DNA from: Achromobacter pestifer
GTDB lineage: Bacteria; Pseudomonadota; Gammaproteobacteria; Burkholderiales; Burkholderiaceae_B
Direction: 5' to 3'
Length of the DNA: 64,000 bases
Assembly: GCF_013267355.1 (NCBI RefSeq)
Contig: NZ_CP053985.1
Location: forward strand, 5,146,001-5,210,000
Below, one piece after another: positions 1 to 8,586 of this stretch (positions are counted from its first letter, which is position 1; every line of letters starts with the position of its first letter). The position numbers and the translations under genes were made by a program. The notes under the pieces are model-generated. The model was not told the origin of the DNA. It did no database searches and saw only the letters and a program-made list of their open reading frames with translations.

Positions 1-480
1 GCGTTCTACTCGAAGAAGTACAAGTCGCTGAAAGAGCTGCCCGACGGCGCCCGTGTCGGCATCCCCAACGATCCCAGCAACCAGACGCGCGCGCTGGTCA
101 TCCTGCGCGACCAGGGCCTGATCACGCTGAGGGATGGATTCGATCCGGCCACAGGCACGGCCACGCTGGCGGACGTGACCTCCAACCCCAAGAAGCTCAA
201 TTTCGTGGAGAGCGCCTCGGTGGTGCTGGCGCGCTCGCTGCCGGACGTGGATACCGCGGCCATCGTCAACAGCTTCGCCTATCAGGCCGGGTTGATCGCC
301 ACGCGCGACGGCATCGCGGTGGAGAAGAAGGAAAACAACCCCTACGTGAACATCATCGCGGTGCGTGAACAGGACAAGAACGCGCCCTGGGTGCCCGAGC
401 TGGTCAAGGCCTACCACTCCGAGGAAGTGCGGCAGTTCATCCTGAGCAAGTACGAAGGTTCGGTGATTCCGGTTTTCTGA
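1..480 (+). CDS. metQ: MetQ methionine-binding lipoprotein, 3-prime part
   Basis: C-terminal 159 residues of a NlpA/MetQ-family substrate-binding lipoprotein. The reading frame is open from base 1, so the start, signal peptide and lipobox lie outside the window. The family binds D/L-methionine in the periplasm and delivers it to MetNI. Family hallmarks are visible: the segment GIPNDPSNQTRAL near the left edge, the ENNPYVNIIAVR stretch, and a C-terminal end predicted as the helix that carries the EEVRQFIL residues. The gene ends 15 bases before metN and is clearly the first visible gene of a metQ-metN-metI unit. Many betaproteobacteria use the order metN-metI-metQ; here metQ comes first. Confidence 0.93.
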   Translation, partial: AFYSKKYKSLKELPDGARVGIPNDPSNQTRALVILRDQGLITLRDGFDPATGTATLADVTSNPKKLNFVESASVVLARSLPDVDTAAIVNSFAYQAGLIATRDGIAVEKKENNPYVNIIAVREQDKNAPWVPELVKAYHSEEVRQFILSKYEGSVIPVF

Positions 481-495
481 GGCGGGAATCGGGCA

Positions 496-1602
496 ATGAT
501 GCAACACGAATTCTCCACGGCCGGGCTGGCAAGCGCCACGCTGCAGGCCCAGGTCCTTGATGCGCACATCGTGTTCGAGGGCCTGCAAAAACGCTACGAA
601 GGCGTGCAGGGGCAGGTGGCCGCGCTGTCCGACGTGTCGTTCTCCATTGCCCGCGGCGAGGTGTTCGGCATCATCGGACGCAGCGGCGCGGGCAAGTCCA
701 CCTTGCTGCGTTCCATCAACATGCTGGAACGGCCCAGTGCCGGCCGGGTGCGGGTGGACGGCGTGGACGTGGGCGGGCTGGACGAAAACGCGCTGGTGGG
801 GCTGCGCCGCCGCATCGGGATGATCTTCCAGCACTTCAACCTGCTGTCCGCCAAGACGGTGGCCGAGAATGTGGCCTTGCCCTTGCGCGTGGCCGGCGTC
901 AAGCCCGCCGCGGCGCGTGCCCGGGTGGAGGAACTGCTGGAACTGGTGGGGCTGCGCGACAAGGCCGACGTCTACCCGGCCAAGCTGTCCGGCGGCCAGA
1001 AGCAGCGCGTGGGCATCGCCCGCGCGCTGGTGCACGAGCCGGAGATCCTGCTGTGCGACGAAGCCACCTCGGCGCTGGACCCCGAGACCACGCAGTCCAT
1101 CCTGGCCCTGCTGCTGGACATCAACCGCAAGCTGGGCCTGACGGTGGTGCTGATCACGCACGACATGTCGGTGATCCGCGAGGTCTGCCACAAGGTGCTG
1201 GTGCTGGACGGCGGCCGCAAGGTCGAGGAGGGCGAGGTCTGGCGCGTGTTCGGCAACCCCCAGGCCGATGCCACGCGGGCTTTGTTGCGGCCCTTGCAGC
1301 ACGACCTGCCGGCGGACTTGGCGGCGAGGCTCGTGCCCGACCTGCAGGGCCGCGAGGGCGTGGCCGTGCTGCGATTGCGCTTTACGGGGCAAGGGCGTCC
1401 GGATGGCGTGTCCTTGCAGGCGCTGGCCGCGCTCGGCCCCGGCGCGACGCTGCTGCATGGCGGGCTGGACCGCCTGCGCGGCCATGCCCAGGGCAGCCTG
1501 CTGGTGTCGGTGCCGGCGGGCGCATTACAGGAAGAGGCCGCGCGCGCCGCGCTGGTGGCCGATCAGATCAAGGTGCTGGGTTATGTCGCTGCCGATGCTT
1601 GA
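496..1602 (+). CDS. metN: MetN methionine ABC transporter ATPase
   Basis: ATP-hydrolysing subunit (368 aa) of the D/L-methionine importer. Walker [10 protein letters not shown] is at residues 61-69, the Q-loop at about 112, the signature LSGGQ at 164-168, Walker B ILLCDE at 184-189, and the H-loop in ITHD follows. The C-terminal ~90 residues fit the NIL regulatory domain of MetN proteins, which binds methionine and inhibits transport when the cell is replete. An extra N-terminal stretch of ~25 residues precedes the first ABC strand; a later start inside it is possible. The gene overlaps the start of metI by 20 bases, so the two are probably translationally coupled. Confidence 0.95.
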   Translation: MMQHEFSTAGLASATLQAQVLDAHIVFEGLQKRYEGVQGQVAALSDVSFSIARGEVFGIIGRSGAGKSTLLRSINMLERPSAGRVRVDGVDVGGLDENALVGLRRRIGMIFQHFNLLSAKTVAENVALPLRVAGVKPAAARARVEELLELVGLRDKADVYPAKLSGGQKQRVGIARALVHEPEILLCDEATSALDPETTQSILALLLDINRKLGLTVVLITHDMSVIREVCHKVLVLDGGRKVEEGEVWRVFGNPQADATRALLRPLQHDLPADLAARLVPDLQGREGVAVLRLRFTGQGRPDGVSLQALAALGPGATLLHGGLDRLRGHAQGSLLVSVPAGALQEEAARAALVADQIKVLGYVAADA

Positions 1603-2239
1603 TAAATACCTGCAGGCTTTCCTGCAGACCCTGGCGATGGTGAGCGTATCCGCCGTCATCGCCATCGTTCTCGGCCTCTCGCTGGCCGTGGTGCTGACTG
1701 TCACCGCGCCAGGCAATCTGTATCCCAGGCCGCGCTTCAACAAGGTCCTGTCGGTGACGGTAAACACCTTCCGCGCCATTCCCTTCATCATCCTGCTGGT
1801 GGCGATGCTGCCGTTCACGCGCTTTCTGGTGGGCACCACGCTGGGTACCTGGGCCGCCATCGTGCCGCTGTCGGCCAACCTGGTGCCGTTTTTCGCGCGC
1901 ATCGCCCAGGTCAGCCTGAACGACGTGGACCACGGCCTGGTGGAAGCGGCCAGGGCCATGGGCTGCCGCCGCTGGCACATCGTGCGCCATGTGCTGCTGC
2001 CGGAAGCCTTGCCGGGCATCATCGGCGGCATGACCGTCAGCGTCATCGCCATGATCAACGCGTCGGCCATGGCGGGCGCGGTGGGCGCCGGCGGCCTGGG
2101 CGACCTGGCGATCCGCTATGGCTACGAACGCTACGAGACCCGCGTGATGTTCGAGGTGATCGTGATCCTGATCGCGCTGGTCTCCATCGTGCAGTTCACC
2201 GGCGAATGGCTGTCGCGCCGCGCCGACCACAAACGCTGA
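1583..2239 (+). CDS. metI: MetI methionine ABC transporter permease
   Basis: Inner-membrane permease (218 aa) of the methionine importer. It shows the BPD_transp_1 EAA loop ([20 protein letters not shown]) that docks on MetN, followed by LPGIIGG and the conserved [13 protein letters not shown] segment. About five membrane helices are predicted. I chose the ATG at 1583 because it gives the usual MetI length (about 217 aa) and keeps the MSLPML lead; an ATG at 1595 is an alternative. The much longer open frame to the left lies inside metN and is not coding. Confidence 0.93.
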   Translation: MSLPMLDKYLQAFLQTLAMVSVSAVIAIVLGLSLAVVLTVTAPGNLYPRPRFNKVLSVTVNTFRAIPFIILLVAMLPFTRFLVGTTLGTWAAIVPLSANLVPFFARIAQVSLNDVDHGLVEAARAMGCRRWHIVRHVLLPEALPGIIGGMTVSVIAMINASAMAGAVGAGGLGDLAIRYGYERYETRVMFEVIVILIALVSIVQFTGEWLSRRADHKR

Positions 2240-2245
2240 CTCCGC

Positions 2246-2266
2246 GCCGGGGCCACGCGCCCCGGC
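2246..2266 (+). terminator. GC-rich hairpin after metI
   Basis: Inverted repeat GCCGGGG / CCCCGGC with a 7-base loop directly after the metI stop. No T-run follows, so it may only partly terminate or may stabilise the met transport mRNA before the downstream gamma-lyase gene. Confidence 0.4.
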
Positions 2267-2293
2267 CTTACCCGAAAACACAGGAACGCTGAA

Positions 2294-3484
2294 ATGTCCG
2301 AGTCCTCGCAACACGGTTTCGCCACGCGCGCCATCCACCTGGGCTACGACCCGCTGGACGAGCAGGGCGCGCTGGCCCCGCCGCTCTACCTCACCTCCAC
2401 CTACACCCAGGACAGCATCGAATCCTTCGACCAGATCCGCCTGGGCGAAAAACAGGGCTATGTCTACGGCCGCACCCGTAATCCGACGCAAGCCCTGCTG
2501 GAAGAGCGCCTGGCCTCGCTGGAGGGCGCCGAGGCCGGGGTGGTGACCGCCTCCGGCATGGCGGCGATTTCGGCCACCCTGTTCTCGCTATTGCAGAGCG
2601 GCGACGAAATCGTCGTGGACCAGATCGTGTACGGCACCGCCTTCACCTTGTTCACGCAGGGCCTGGCGCGCTTTGGAGTGCGTGCGGTATTCGCCGACTT
2701 CACCCGCCCCGAGACCGTGGCCGCGGCCATCGGCGCGAAGACGCGCGCGGTCTATTTCGAGACGCCCGCCAATCCGAACCTGCGACTGGTGGACATTGCG
2801 GCGGTGTCAGCCATCGCCCGCGGCAAGGGGTTGGTGACCATCGTCGACAACACGTTCGCGACGCCGGTGCTGCAGCGTCCGCTGGAACATGGCGCCGACA
2901 TCGTGCTGCATTCGGCCACCAAGTACCTGGGCGGCCATGGCGACCTGCTGGCCGGGGCGGTGCTGGGACGCAAGGAGCACATCGACGCGATCCGGCTGCA
3001 AGGGCTGCGCTACTTCACTGGCGCCACCTTGTCGCCGTTCACCGCCTTCCTGGTGCTGCGCGGCATCAAGACGCTGGAGCTGCGCGTGGCGCGCCACAGC
3101 GAATCCGCCTTGAAGGTGGCCAAGCTGCTGCGCGAGCATCCCGCGGTGGCCGACGTGTTCTATCCGGGCCTGGCGGATACGGCGGGCGCGGAGATCGCGC
3201 GCCGCCAGCAATCGGCCGGCGGCGGCCTGGTCGCGTTCGAACTCAAGGGCGGACTGGCGGCGGGGCGCGGCCTGCTCAACAGCCTGAAGCTGGCGCGCAT
3301 CGCGGTCAGCCTGGGCGATCCCGAAACCCTGATCCAGCATCCCGCGTCCATGACGCATGCCAGCTACACGGCCGAGGACCGCGAGCGCTATGGCCTGTCC
3401 GAGGGCCTGCTGCGCTTGTCGGTGGGGTTGGAGACGCCTGAGGACATCCTGGGCGATCTCAGGCAGGGCCTGGACCGGGTGTAG
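2294..3484 (+). CDS. Methionine/cystathionine gamma-lyase-like PLP enzyme
   Basis: Cys/Met-metabolism PLP-dependent enzyme (396 aa), the fold of methionine gamma-lyase, cystathionine gamma-lyase/beta-lyase and O-acylhomoserine sulfhydrylases. The PLP-binding lysine is K210 in SATKYLGGHGD. YGRTRNPT (58-65) supplies the phosphate-binding Tyr/Arg of the partner subunit, and SGMA (87-90) and DNTFATP are typical. Methionine gamma-lyases usually have a cysteine two residues after the active-site tyrosine (YGC); here the motif is Y113-G-T115. The exact reaction is therefore uncertain. Its place 54 bases after metI argues for use of imported methionine (methanethiol, ammonia and 2-oxobutyrate as products) or another gamma-elimination. 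Confidence 0.85.
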   Translation: MSESSQHGFATRAIHLGYDPLDEQGALAPPLYLTSTYTQDSIESFDQIRLGEKQGYVYGRTRNPTQALLEERLASLEGAEAGVVTASGMAAISATLFSLLQSGDEIVVDQIVYGTAFTLFTQGLARFGVRAVFADFTRPETVAAAIGAKTRAVYFETPANPNLRLVDIAAVSAIARGKGLVTIVDNTFATPVLQRPLEHGADIVLHSATKYLGGHGDLLAGAVLGRKEHIDAIRLQGLRYFTGATLSPFTAFLVLRGIKTLELRVARHSESALKVAKLLREHPAVADVFYPGLADTAGAEIARRQQSAGGGLVAFELKGGLAAGRGLLNSLKLARIAVSLGDPETLIQHPASMTHASYTAEDRERYGLSEGLLRLSVGLETPEDILGDLRQGLDRV

Positions 3485-3920
3485 CGGCCGCTCGCCGCCA
3501 GGCGACCCATTCCCCTTTGCTTTCGAAGTTGCGCGGACCGCGCGCAGCGGCGGCCAGCCCTGCGCGCAGCGCTGCCATGTCCAGGCCGGGCATGTTCCGC
3601 AGCAGGGCGGGGGGCAGGCGCTCGATGTCCAGAATCGCCTCGTCGAAATCCATGGCCATCAGCCCGCCGCCGTCGCTGGGCACGCGCACGAACCACAGGC
3701 CTTCCATGTAGTCGCCGGACCAGGGGTCCGGATAGATGGCTTGCGTGTAGCGGAATCCGAACTCCTGGATGTCGTTCCAGGGCCAGAATTCCTGCAGGCC
3801 GAGGGCGCGCGCCAGTTCGCTGCGGCGGGTGAATCCGGCGTCATCGAAGCCGACGGTTTCACGCAGGGGATCGTCGGGCGGCGTGGGGCCGGCGAGCAGC
3901 CGTTTGATGAATGACCACAT
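3459..3920 (-). CDS. Hypothetical cytoplasmic protein (SMI1-like context unknown)
   Basis: Predicted protein of 153 aa starting MWSFIKRLLAGP. It is acidic, tryptophan-rich (WPWND, DPWSGDYMEGLWFVR) and has no signal peptide or clear membrane segment. I do not recognise a named domain. The codon pattern and GC-rich third positions look genuine. Start chosen at 3920 because the upstream 17 residues of the longer frame look non-coding. The 3-prime end overlaps the gamma-lyase gene tail-to-tail by 26 bases. Confidence 0.65.
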   Translation of the reverse strand: MWSFIKRLLAGPTPPDDPLRETVGFDDAGFTRRSELARALGLQEFWPWNDIQEFGFRYTQAIYPDPWSGDYMEGLWFVRVPSDGGGLMAMDFDEAILDIERLPPALLRNMPGLDMAALRAGLAAAARGPRNFESKGEWVAWRRAAATPGPGPA

Positions 3921-3985
3921 GGCGCATGGACGTATGAAGGGAGGCCAGTGTAGCGGCCCGCGTCGATGCAAAAATGTTACAACGT

Positions 3986-3999
3986 TTGATCAAGGTCAA
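3986..3999 (+). promoter_or_regulatory. FNR/ANR-like box upstream of ppk2
   Basis: TTGAT-CAAG-GTCAA matches the FNR/ANR consensus TTGAT-N4-ATCAA with one mismatch. It lies about 95 bases before the polyphosphate kinase start, a distance compatible with a class I or II activator site. It may also act on the divergent gene to the left. Confidence 0.5.
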
Positions 4000-4093
4000 A
4001 TCCGTGCCGCGACGCTCGGGGTAGCGTTTGCGCTTTTCCCTGAGCGGGCCGGCCGGCGCGGACCCGACGATCAGCGTAGCGAGGACAGGATCG

Positions 4094-5326
4094 ATGACAG
4101 ACAAGACAACGCAAACCACCGAACAAGCCGTAGCCGAGGCGCCGCGCAAGCGCGCCGCCAAACGCACTGCCAGCGCGTCCACCAAGCCGGCCGTCAAGAC
4201 GGTGGTCAAGACGGTAGTCACGGCGGTGACCACCGGCCGCAAGCCGCGTGCCGCCAGCGCCACGAAGACGGCGGCGGCCGCCACCGATCCCGTGTCCGCC
4301 GCGGCCGCCGCCGAGCCGGCCCTGAATGTGCGCAAGCGCGTCGTTGCCCGCCAGGACGCCGCGCGCCAGGAGACCGTCGCCGTGCTGGCCGACATCGCAC
4401 GCCGCTACAACGTCAGCGCGCCGGCCCAGGCGCGCGAGGCGCTGCGTTCGGTCATCGAGGAGCTGTCGCCGGACGACGCCCAGGCCGTCCATCGCGCATT
4501 GCTGGAAGCCAATTCGGCGGCGCCGGGCACGCGCCGCAATCCTGACGACGAGCTGGCCGCTGACTGGCGCGAAGGCGTTTATCCCTATCGCCACCGCATG
4601 CTGCGCCGGAACTACGAAAAGCAGAAGTACAGCCTGCAGGTCGAATTGCTGAAGCTGCAGGCCTGGGTCAAGGCCACCGGCCAGCGCGTCGTTATCCTGT
4701 TCGAGGGCCGCGACGCCGCCGGCAAGGGCGGCACCATCAAGCGCATGATGGAACACCTGAACCCGCGCGGCGCGCGCGTGGTCGCGCTGGAGAAACCGTC
4801 GGATACGGAAAAGGGCCAGTGGTACTTCCAGCGCTATGTGCAGCATCTGCCCACCGCGGGCGAGATCGTCATGTTCGACCGCTCCTGGTACAACCGCGCC
4901 GGCGTCGAGCGCGTGATGGGCTTCTGCACCCAGGACGAATACCTGGATTTCCTGCGTCAGGTGCCGGATTTCGAACGTCATCTGGTCAGCAGCGGCATCC
5001 ACCTGGTCAAGTTCTGGTTCTCGGTCAGCCAGGAAGAACAGCGCCGCCGTTTCCTGCAGCGCAAGGTGCATCCGCTCAAGCAGTGGAAGCTCAGCCCGGT
5101 GGACCTGGCCTCGCTGGACAAGTGGGACGACTACACCCGCGCCAAGGAGGCGATGTTCGCGCACACGGACACGGCCGACGCGCCTTGGGTGGTGGTCAAG
5201 TCCGACTGCAAGAAGCGCGCGCGGATCAATGCGATGCGCTACGTGCTCAGCCGCCTGCCGTACGAAGGCAAGAGCAGCGATCCGATGATGGCGCTGGATT
5301 CGCTGATCGTGGGCCGCGCGCTGTAG
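4094..5326 (+). CDS. ppk2: PPK2-family polyphosphate kinase with basic N-terminal tail
   Basis: Polyphosphate:nucleotide phosphotransferase (410 aa); the family moves phosphate between polyphosphate and nucleoside di- or monophosphates. The catalytic domain spans roughly residues 155-400: Walker A GRDAAGKGG at 205-213, EKPSDTEKGQWYFQRY, the Walker B-type FDRSWYNRAGVERVMGF, and the lid region RFLQRKVHPLKQWKLSP. The first ~75 residues are an Ala/Lys/Thr-rich, apparently disordered tail resembling histone H1-like proteins, followed by a short helical segment (80-145). Most PPK2 proteins are about 250-300 aa, so this tail is an extension. Start at the ATG 4094, preceded by GAGGACAGGA. An FNR-like box lies upstream, suggesting oxygen-linked control. 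Confidence 0.92.
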   Translation: MTDKTTQTTEQAVAEAPRKRAAKRTASASTKPAVKTVVKTVVTAVTTGRKPRAASATKTAAAATDPVSAAAAAEPALNVRKRVVARQDAARQETVAVLADIARRYNVSAPAQAREALRSVIEELSPDDAQAVHRALLEANSAAPGTRRNPDDELAADWREGVYPYRHRMLRRNYEKQKYSLQVELLKLQAWVKATGQRVVILFEGRDAAGKGGTIKRMMEHLNPRGARVVALEKPSDTEKGQWYFQRYVQHLPTAGEIVMFDRSWYNRAGVERVMGFCTQDEYLDFLRQVPDFERHLVSSGIHLVKFWFSVSQEEQRRRFLQRKVHPLKQWKLSPVDLASLDKWDDYTRAKEAMFAHTDTADAPWVVVKSDCKKRARINAMRYVLSRLPYEGKSSDPMMALDSLIVGRAL

Positions 5327-5330
5327 CCGC

Positions 5331-5684
5331 TCAGGCGCCCAGCGCCCGCAGGTTCAGCGTGTAGCTGCGTCCGATCCATACGGCGCAATCGCGGTGGTCG
5401 CGCATCGAGTCGCCGGTGTTGGGATGCATGAAGACATCCAGCGTCCCATGGTGCAGCGTCAGCCAGGTGGCGATCTCCGCGTAGTGTTCGGGCGTGAAGG
5501 CAATCTGGTAACTCCACTGCGGATGCGGGCCGACGGGGCGCTCATGGAAGCGCCCCAATTCCATCTGGCCGGCAAAGCGCGCGGCGATCCGTTCGCGCAG
5601 CGCGTGCGCGGCGTCGCGGCTGGTAGCGTCGAAATACACATGGGCGTGCCAGCTGGCGACATCGCTGATTTGCAGATCGGTCAT
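5331..5684 (-). CDS. DOPA 4,5-dioxygenase-family protein
   Basis: Small protein (117 aa) of the DOPA 4,5-dioxygenase-like family. The N-terminal WHAHVYFD supplies the paired histidines of the family, and the C-terminal LTLHHGTLDVFMHPNTGD followed by DH supplies the others. Family members are ring-cleaving or of unknown function in bacteria; no catechol pathway is next to it. It is tail-to-tail with ppk2 (4 bases apart) and lies just downstream of yciH on the same strand, probably co-transcribed. Confidence 0.8.
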   Translation of the reverse strand: MTDLQISDVASWHAHVYFDATSRDAAHALRERIAARFAGQMELGRFHERPVGPHPQWSYQIAFTPEHYAEIATWLTLHHGTLDVFMHPNTGDSMRDHRDCAVWIGRSYTLNLRALGA

Positions 5685-5703
5685 TGTTCTTGCTCCGTCG
5701 GTG

Positions 5704-6066
5704 TCAGCCGCCCGCGCGCTTGGCGCGGATGCCTTGTTTTTGCAGGGCGTCTATGACGCGGTCGCAGTGGTCGCCCTGGATCTCGATCACGCCGTCCTTC
5801 ACGGTTCCGCCCGAGCCGCAGGCGTTGCGCAACTGCTTGCCCAGCGTGTTCAGCGCGGCGCCGTCGAGCGCCAGGCCCTTGACCACGGTGACGCTCTTGC
5901 CGCCGCGGCCCTTGGTTTCGCGCGACACGCGGGCCATGCCATCGCCGGCGGGAACCGCCCGGGCGGCCTGCTGGCACAGGCACTGCGCCAGCGGCTTGCG
6001 GCATTCAGGGCACATGCGCCCGCCTTCGGTGGAATAGACCAGGCCGCCTGTAGAACTGCTTTTCAT
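5704..6066 (-). CDS. yciH: SUI1/YciH translation-initiation-factor-like protein
   Basis: Protein of 120 aa with the SUI1 (eIF1-like) fold. The core reads ETKGRGGKSVTVVKGL and, later, LGKQLRNACGSGGTVKDG, with IEIQGDH near the end, which is the conserved eIF1/YciH pattern. The N-terminus carries CPECRKPLAQCLC, a probable zinc knuckle seen in YciH homologues. It may influence start-codon fidelity on the 30S subunit. The gene sits between hslR and the dioxygenase-like gene, all on the minus strand. Confidence 0.9.
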   Translation of the reverse strand: MKSSSTGGLVYSTEGGRMCPECRKPLAQCLCQQAARAVPAGDGMARVSRETKGRGGKSVTVVKGLALDGAALNTLGKQLRNACGSGGTVKDGVIEIQGDHCDRVIDALQKQGIRAKRAGG

Positions 6067-6112
6067 GATGGGCTTGCGAAAAGAGGGTTGGTCGTTGTCG
6101 GGGCGGGCGGAC

Positions 6113-6493
6113 TTACTTGCCGCGCATCTGGTCTATCAGCCGCCGGTCACGCTTGGTCGGGCGTCCGGCCTCTATGCCCAGTGCGGGCTCGGGCGCCAGG
6201 CGGCGCATTTCGGCGGCGCGCTCGCGCGCCGCCACGCTTTCCGGCGTTTCCTCGTAGAGCTGGCGCGCGACAGGGGCGGGGCCGCGCACGCCGCTCACCG
6301 CCACCACCCGCACGTGCAGCGCCGGGTCTTCCTTGCGCACCGTGACCAGGTCGCCAGGCGCGACCTCGCGCGCGGGCTTGGCGGGCTGGTCGTTCACCAA
6401 TACCCGGCCCTTGCCGATTTCCTGCACGGCCAGGCTGCGCGTTTTGTAGAAGCGCGCGGCCCATAGCCATTTGTCTAGGCGGATCTTGTCCAT
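6113..6493 (-). CDS. hslR: Heat shock protein 15 (S4 RNA-binding)
   Basis: S4-domain protein (126 aa), homologue of Hsp15, which binds free 50S subunits carrying a nascent chain after heat stress and helps recycle them. The S4 motif covers residues 1-60: MDKIRLDKWLWAARFYKTR, then IGKGRVLVNDQPAKPAREV. The C-terminal tail is basic and charged, as in the family. The gene is 46 bases upstream of yciH on the same strand. Confidence 0.9.
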   Translation of the reverse strand: MDKIRLDKWLWAARFYKTRSLAVQEIGKGRVLVNDQPAKPAREVAPGDLVTVRKEDPALHVRVVAVSGVRGPAPVARQLYEETPESVAARERAAEMRRLAPEPALGIEAGRPTKRDRRLIDQMRGK

Positions 6494-6611
6494 GATTCTT
6501 TACTTACCGGTATTGCTCTCAGGCGTCCATGATAGCCGCCGCAGGCCGCCTCGCCGCCGCGCGCGGCGCGAGCTGGCTGTCAGATCGCTTTCGATCACCC
6601 TGCCGGAACGC

Positions 6612-6626
6612 TTAAGCCAGGCTTAA
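6612..6626. promoter_or_regulatory. 15-bp palindrome before the BacA-like transporter
   Basis: TTAAGCC-A-GGCTTAA, a perfect inverted repeat with 7-bp arms, centred about 80 bases before the ABC transporter start at 6700. It has the size of a dimeric repressor site. No regulator gene is adjacent, so the binding protein is unknown. Confidence 0.4.
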
Positions 6627-6699
6627 AACGGCCTGCGCGCCGGAACTCGATGCGCGCGCGTCGTCTAACCAGAAACGCGTATCGGAGGGCAATCGGCTC

Positions 6700-8568
6700 A
6701 TGGACCTGAACTGGCAGCAGCAACTGGCGGAAAGCGGGCTCTGGCTGGCGCGCGCGTTCGGCATTTCGGCCGTCGCGCTGGCGCTGGTGGCAGGCTTGCT
6801 TGCGCGCTACACGGACTGGGGACGCAAGTTCTGGCGGCTGGCGTGGCCGTATCTGGATCCCCGGCGCAGCTGGCGGCCCTTGCTGACGCTGGCGCTGCTG
6901 CTGTTCCTGGCGATGTTCGCCGTGCGCATGACGGTGCTGTTTTCGTTCTGGTACAACGGCTTCTACAGCGCCTTGCAGGCGCTGGACCAGAGCGCGTTCT
7001 GGCGCTTCTTGGGCATCTTTTCGGTGCTGGCCTGTGTGCACGTGGTGCGCACGCTGGCCGACAGCTATGTCGGGCAGGCCTTCGATATCCGCTGGCGCGT
7101 GTGGCTCAATGATCGCCTGACCCGCGACTGGCTGGGTGCGGGCGCCTACTACCGCGGCCATTTCGTCGACGCGCCGGTCGACAATCCCGACCAGCGCATC
7201 GAGCAGGACATTGCCATGTTCGTGACGGGTTCGCGCACGCTGGCGATCGGCGCGCTGAGCGCGGTGGTCTCGCTGGTGGCGTTCACGTCCATCTTGTGGG
7301 GCCTGTCCGGCGCCTTGACGGTGGCCGGCGTGGAAATTCCGCGCGCCATGGTGTTCATGGTGTACCTGTACGTGATCGTGGCGACGCTGTTCGCGTTCAA
7401 GATCGGACGTCCGCTGATCAAGCTGAATTTCCTGTCCGAGCGCTTGACGGCGAACTTCCGCTACGCGCTGGTCCGCCTGCGCGAGAACGCCGAGAACGTG
7501 GCGTTCTATCAGGGCGAGAACGTGGAGCGCGCGACGTTATGGACCCGCTTCACCGCCTATATCGCCAATCTGTGGGCGCGCGTGTACCGGGGGTTGAAGT
7601 TCGACGGCTTCAACCTGTCGGTGAGCCAGGTGGCCGTGGTGTTCCCGTTCATCCTGCAGGCGCCGCGTTTCTTCAGCGGCGCGATCAAGCTGGGCGACGT
7701 GATCCAGACCTCGCAGGCTTTCGGGCAGGTGCAGGACTCCCTGTCGTTCTTCCGCACCTCCTACGACACTTTTGCGCAGTACCGCGCCACGCTGGACCGG
7801 TTGAACGGCTTTCTGGATGCCAACGAGGCTGCGCGTGCGCTGCCGTCCGTGCGGACGGAGAGCCTGCCCGACGGCCTGGATATCGAATCCGTGCAGGTGG
7901 CGCGGCCGGACGGCACGGTGCTGCTGCGCGACCTGAACCTGAGCCTGCGCCCGGGCCAGGCCCTGCTGATCAAGGGACCATCGGGCAGCGGCAAGACGAC
8001 TTTGCTGCGCGCGCTGGCGGGCCTGTGGCCCTATGCGCAGGGCTCGGTGCGCCGGCCGCAGGGCGCGTCGGCCTTGTTCCTGTCGCAGCGGCCCTATCTG
8101 CCCCTGGGCGATTTGCGCGGCGCGGTCGCGTATCCGGGGCTGGCGCAGCCCGAGGACGATGCGCGCCTGGCCGACGCGTTGCGGCAGGTCAACCTGGGGC
8201 ATCTGGCCGGCCGGCTGGACGAGGTGGCGGACTGGTCGCGCATGCTTTCCATCGGCGAACAGCAGCGCGTGGCGTTCGCGCGCGTGCTCTATAACCGGCC
8301 CGCCATCGTCTTCCTGGACGAGGCCACGTCCGCCACCGACGAAGGATTGGAGCATGCGCTGTACAGCCTGCTGCGCGAGGCGCTGCCCTCATGCATGCTG
8401 GTCAGCGTGGGACATCGCAGCACGCTGGACGCGTTCCACACGGACAGGCTGGATCTGGATGGCGCGGGGAACTGGCGGGCGGGACCGATGGTCGGGGCGG
8501 GCGCCCAAATGGAGCGTTTACACCCGGCGGACGGGCGGGCCTGTGGGCTGCGGCGGGCGGCGGCCTAG
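6700..8568 (+). CDS. SbmA/BacA-like fused ABC transporter
   Basis: Fused membrane/ATPase half-transporter (622 aa) of the YddA/SbmA-BacA/ABCD group. The N-terminal ~380 residues hold the SbmA_BacA-type membrane domain with about six helices, including FSFWYNGFYSALQALD and the conserved DNPDQRIEQDI. The C-terminal ATPase has Walker A GPSGSGKTT (about 427-435), the altered signature LSIGEQQR (rather than LSGGQ, normal for this group) and Walker B IVFLDEATSA. Members move vitamin B12, very long chain fatty acids or peptides; substrate here is unknown. The last ~35 residues after the ATPase are poorly conserved in appearance. Confidence 0.88.
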   Translation: MDLNWQQQLAESGLWLARAFGISAVALALVAGLLARYTDWGRKFWRLAWPYLDPRRSWRPLLTLALLLFLAMFAVRMTVLFSFWYNGFYSALQALDQSAFWRFLGIFSVLACVHVVRTLADSYVGQAFDIRWRVWLNDRLTRDWLGAGAYYRGHFVDAPVDNPDQRIEQDIAMFVTGSRTLAIGALSAVVSLVAFTSILWGLSGALTVAGVEIPRAMVFMVYLYVIVATLFAFKIGRPLIKLNFLSERLTANFRYALVRLRENAENVAFYQGENVERATLWTRFTAYIANLWARVYRGLKFDGFNLSVSQVAVVFPFILQAPRFFSGAIKLGDVIQTSQAFGQVQDSLSFFRTSYDTFAQYRATLDRLNGFLDANEAARALPSVRTESLPDGLDIESVQVARPDGTVLLRDLNLSLRPGQALLIKGPSGSGKTTLLRALAGLWPYAQGSVRRPQGASALFLSQRPYLPLGDLRGAVAYPGLAQPEDDARLADALRQVNLGHLAGRLDEVADWSRMLSIGEQQRVAFARVLYNRPAIVFLDEATSATDEGLEHALYSLLREALPSCMLVSVGHRSTLDAFHTDRLDLDGAGNWRAGPMVGAGAQMERLHPADGRACGLRRAAA

Positions 8569-8586
8569 CCCGCCGCCTGCCGCGGT

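Noticed and set aside
1268..1582. In-frame extension of MetI to the left
   Set aside because: It lies inside metN in another frame, is rich in Cys/Arg/Trp, and MetI proteins begin where MSLPML starts.
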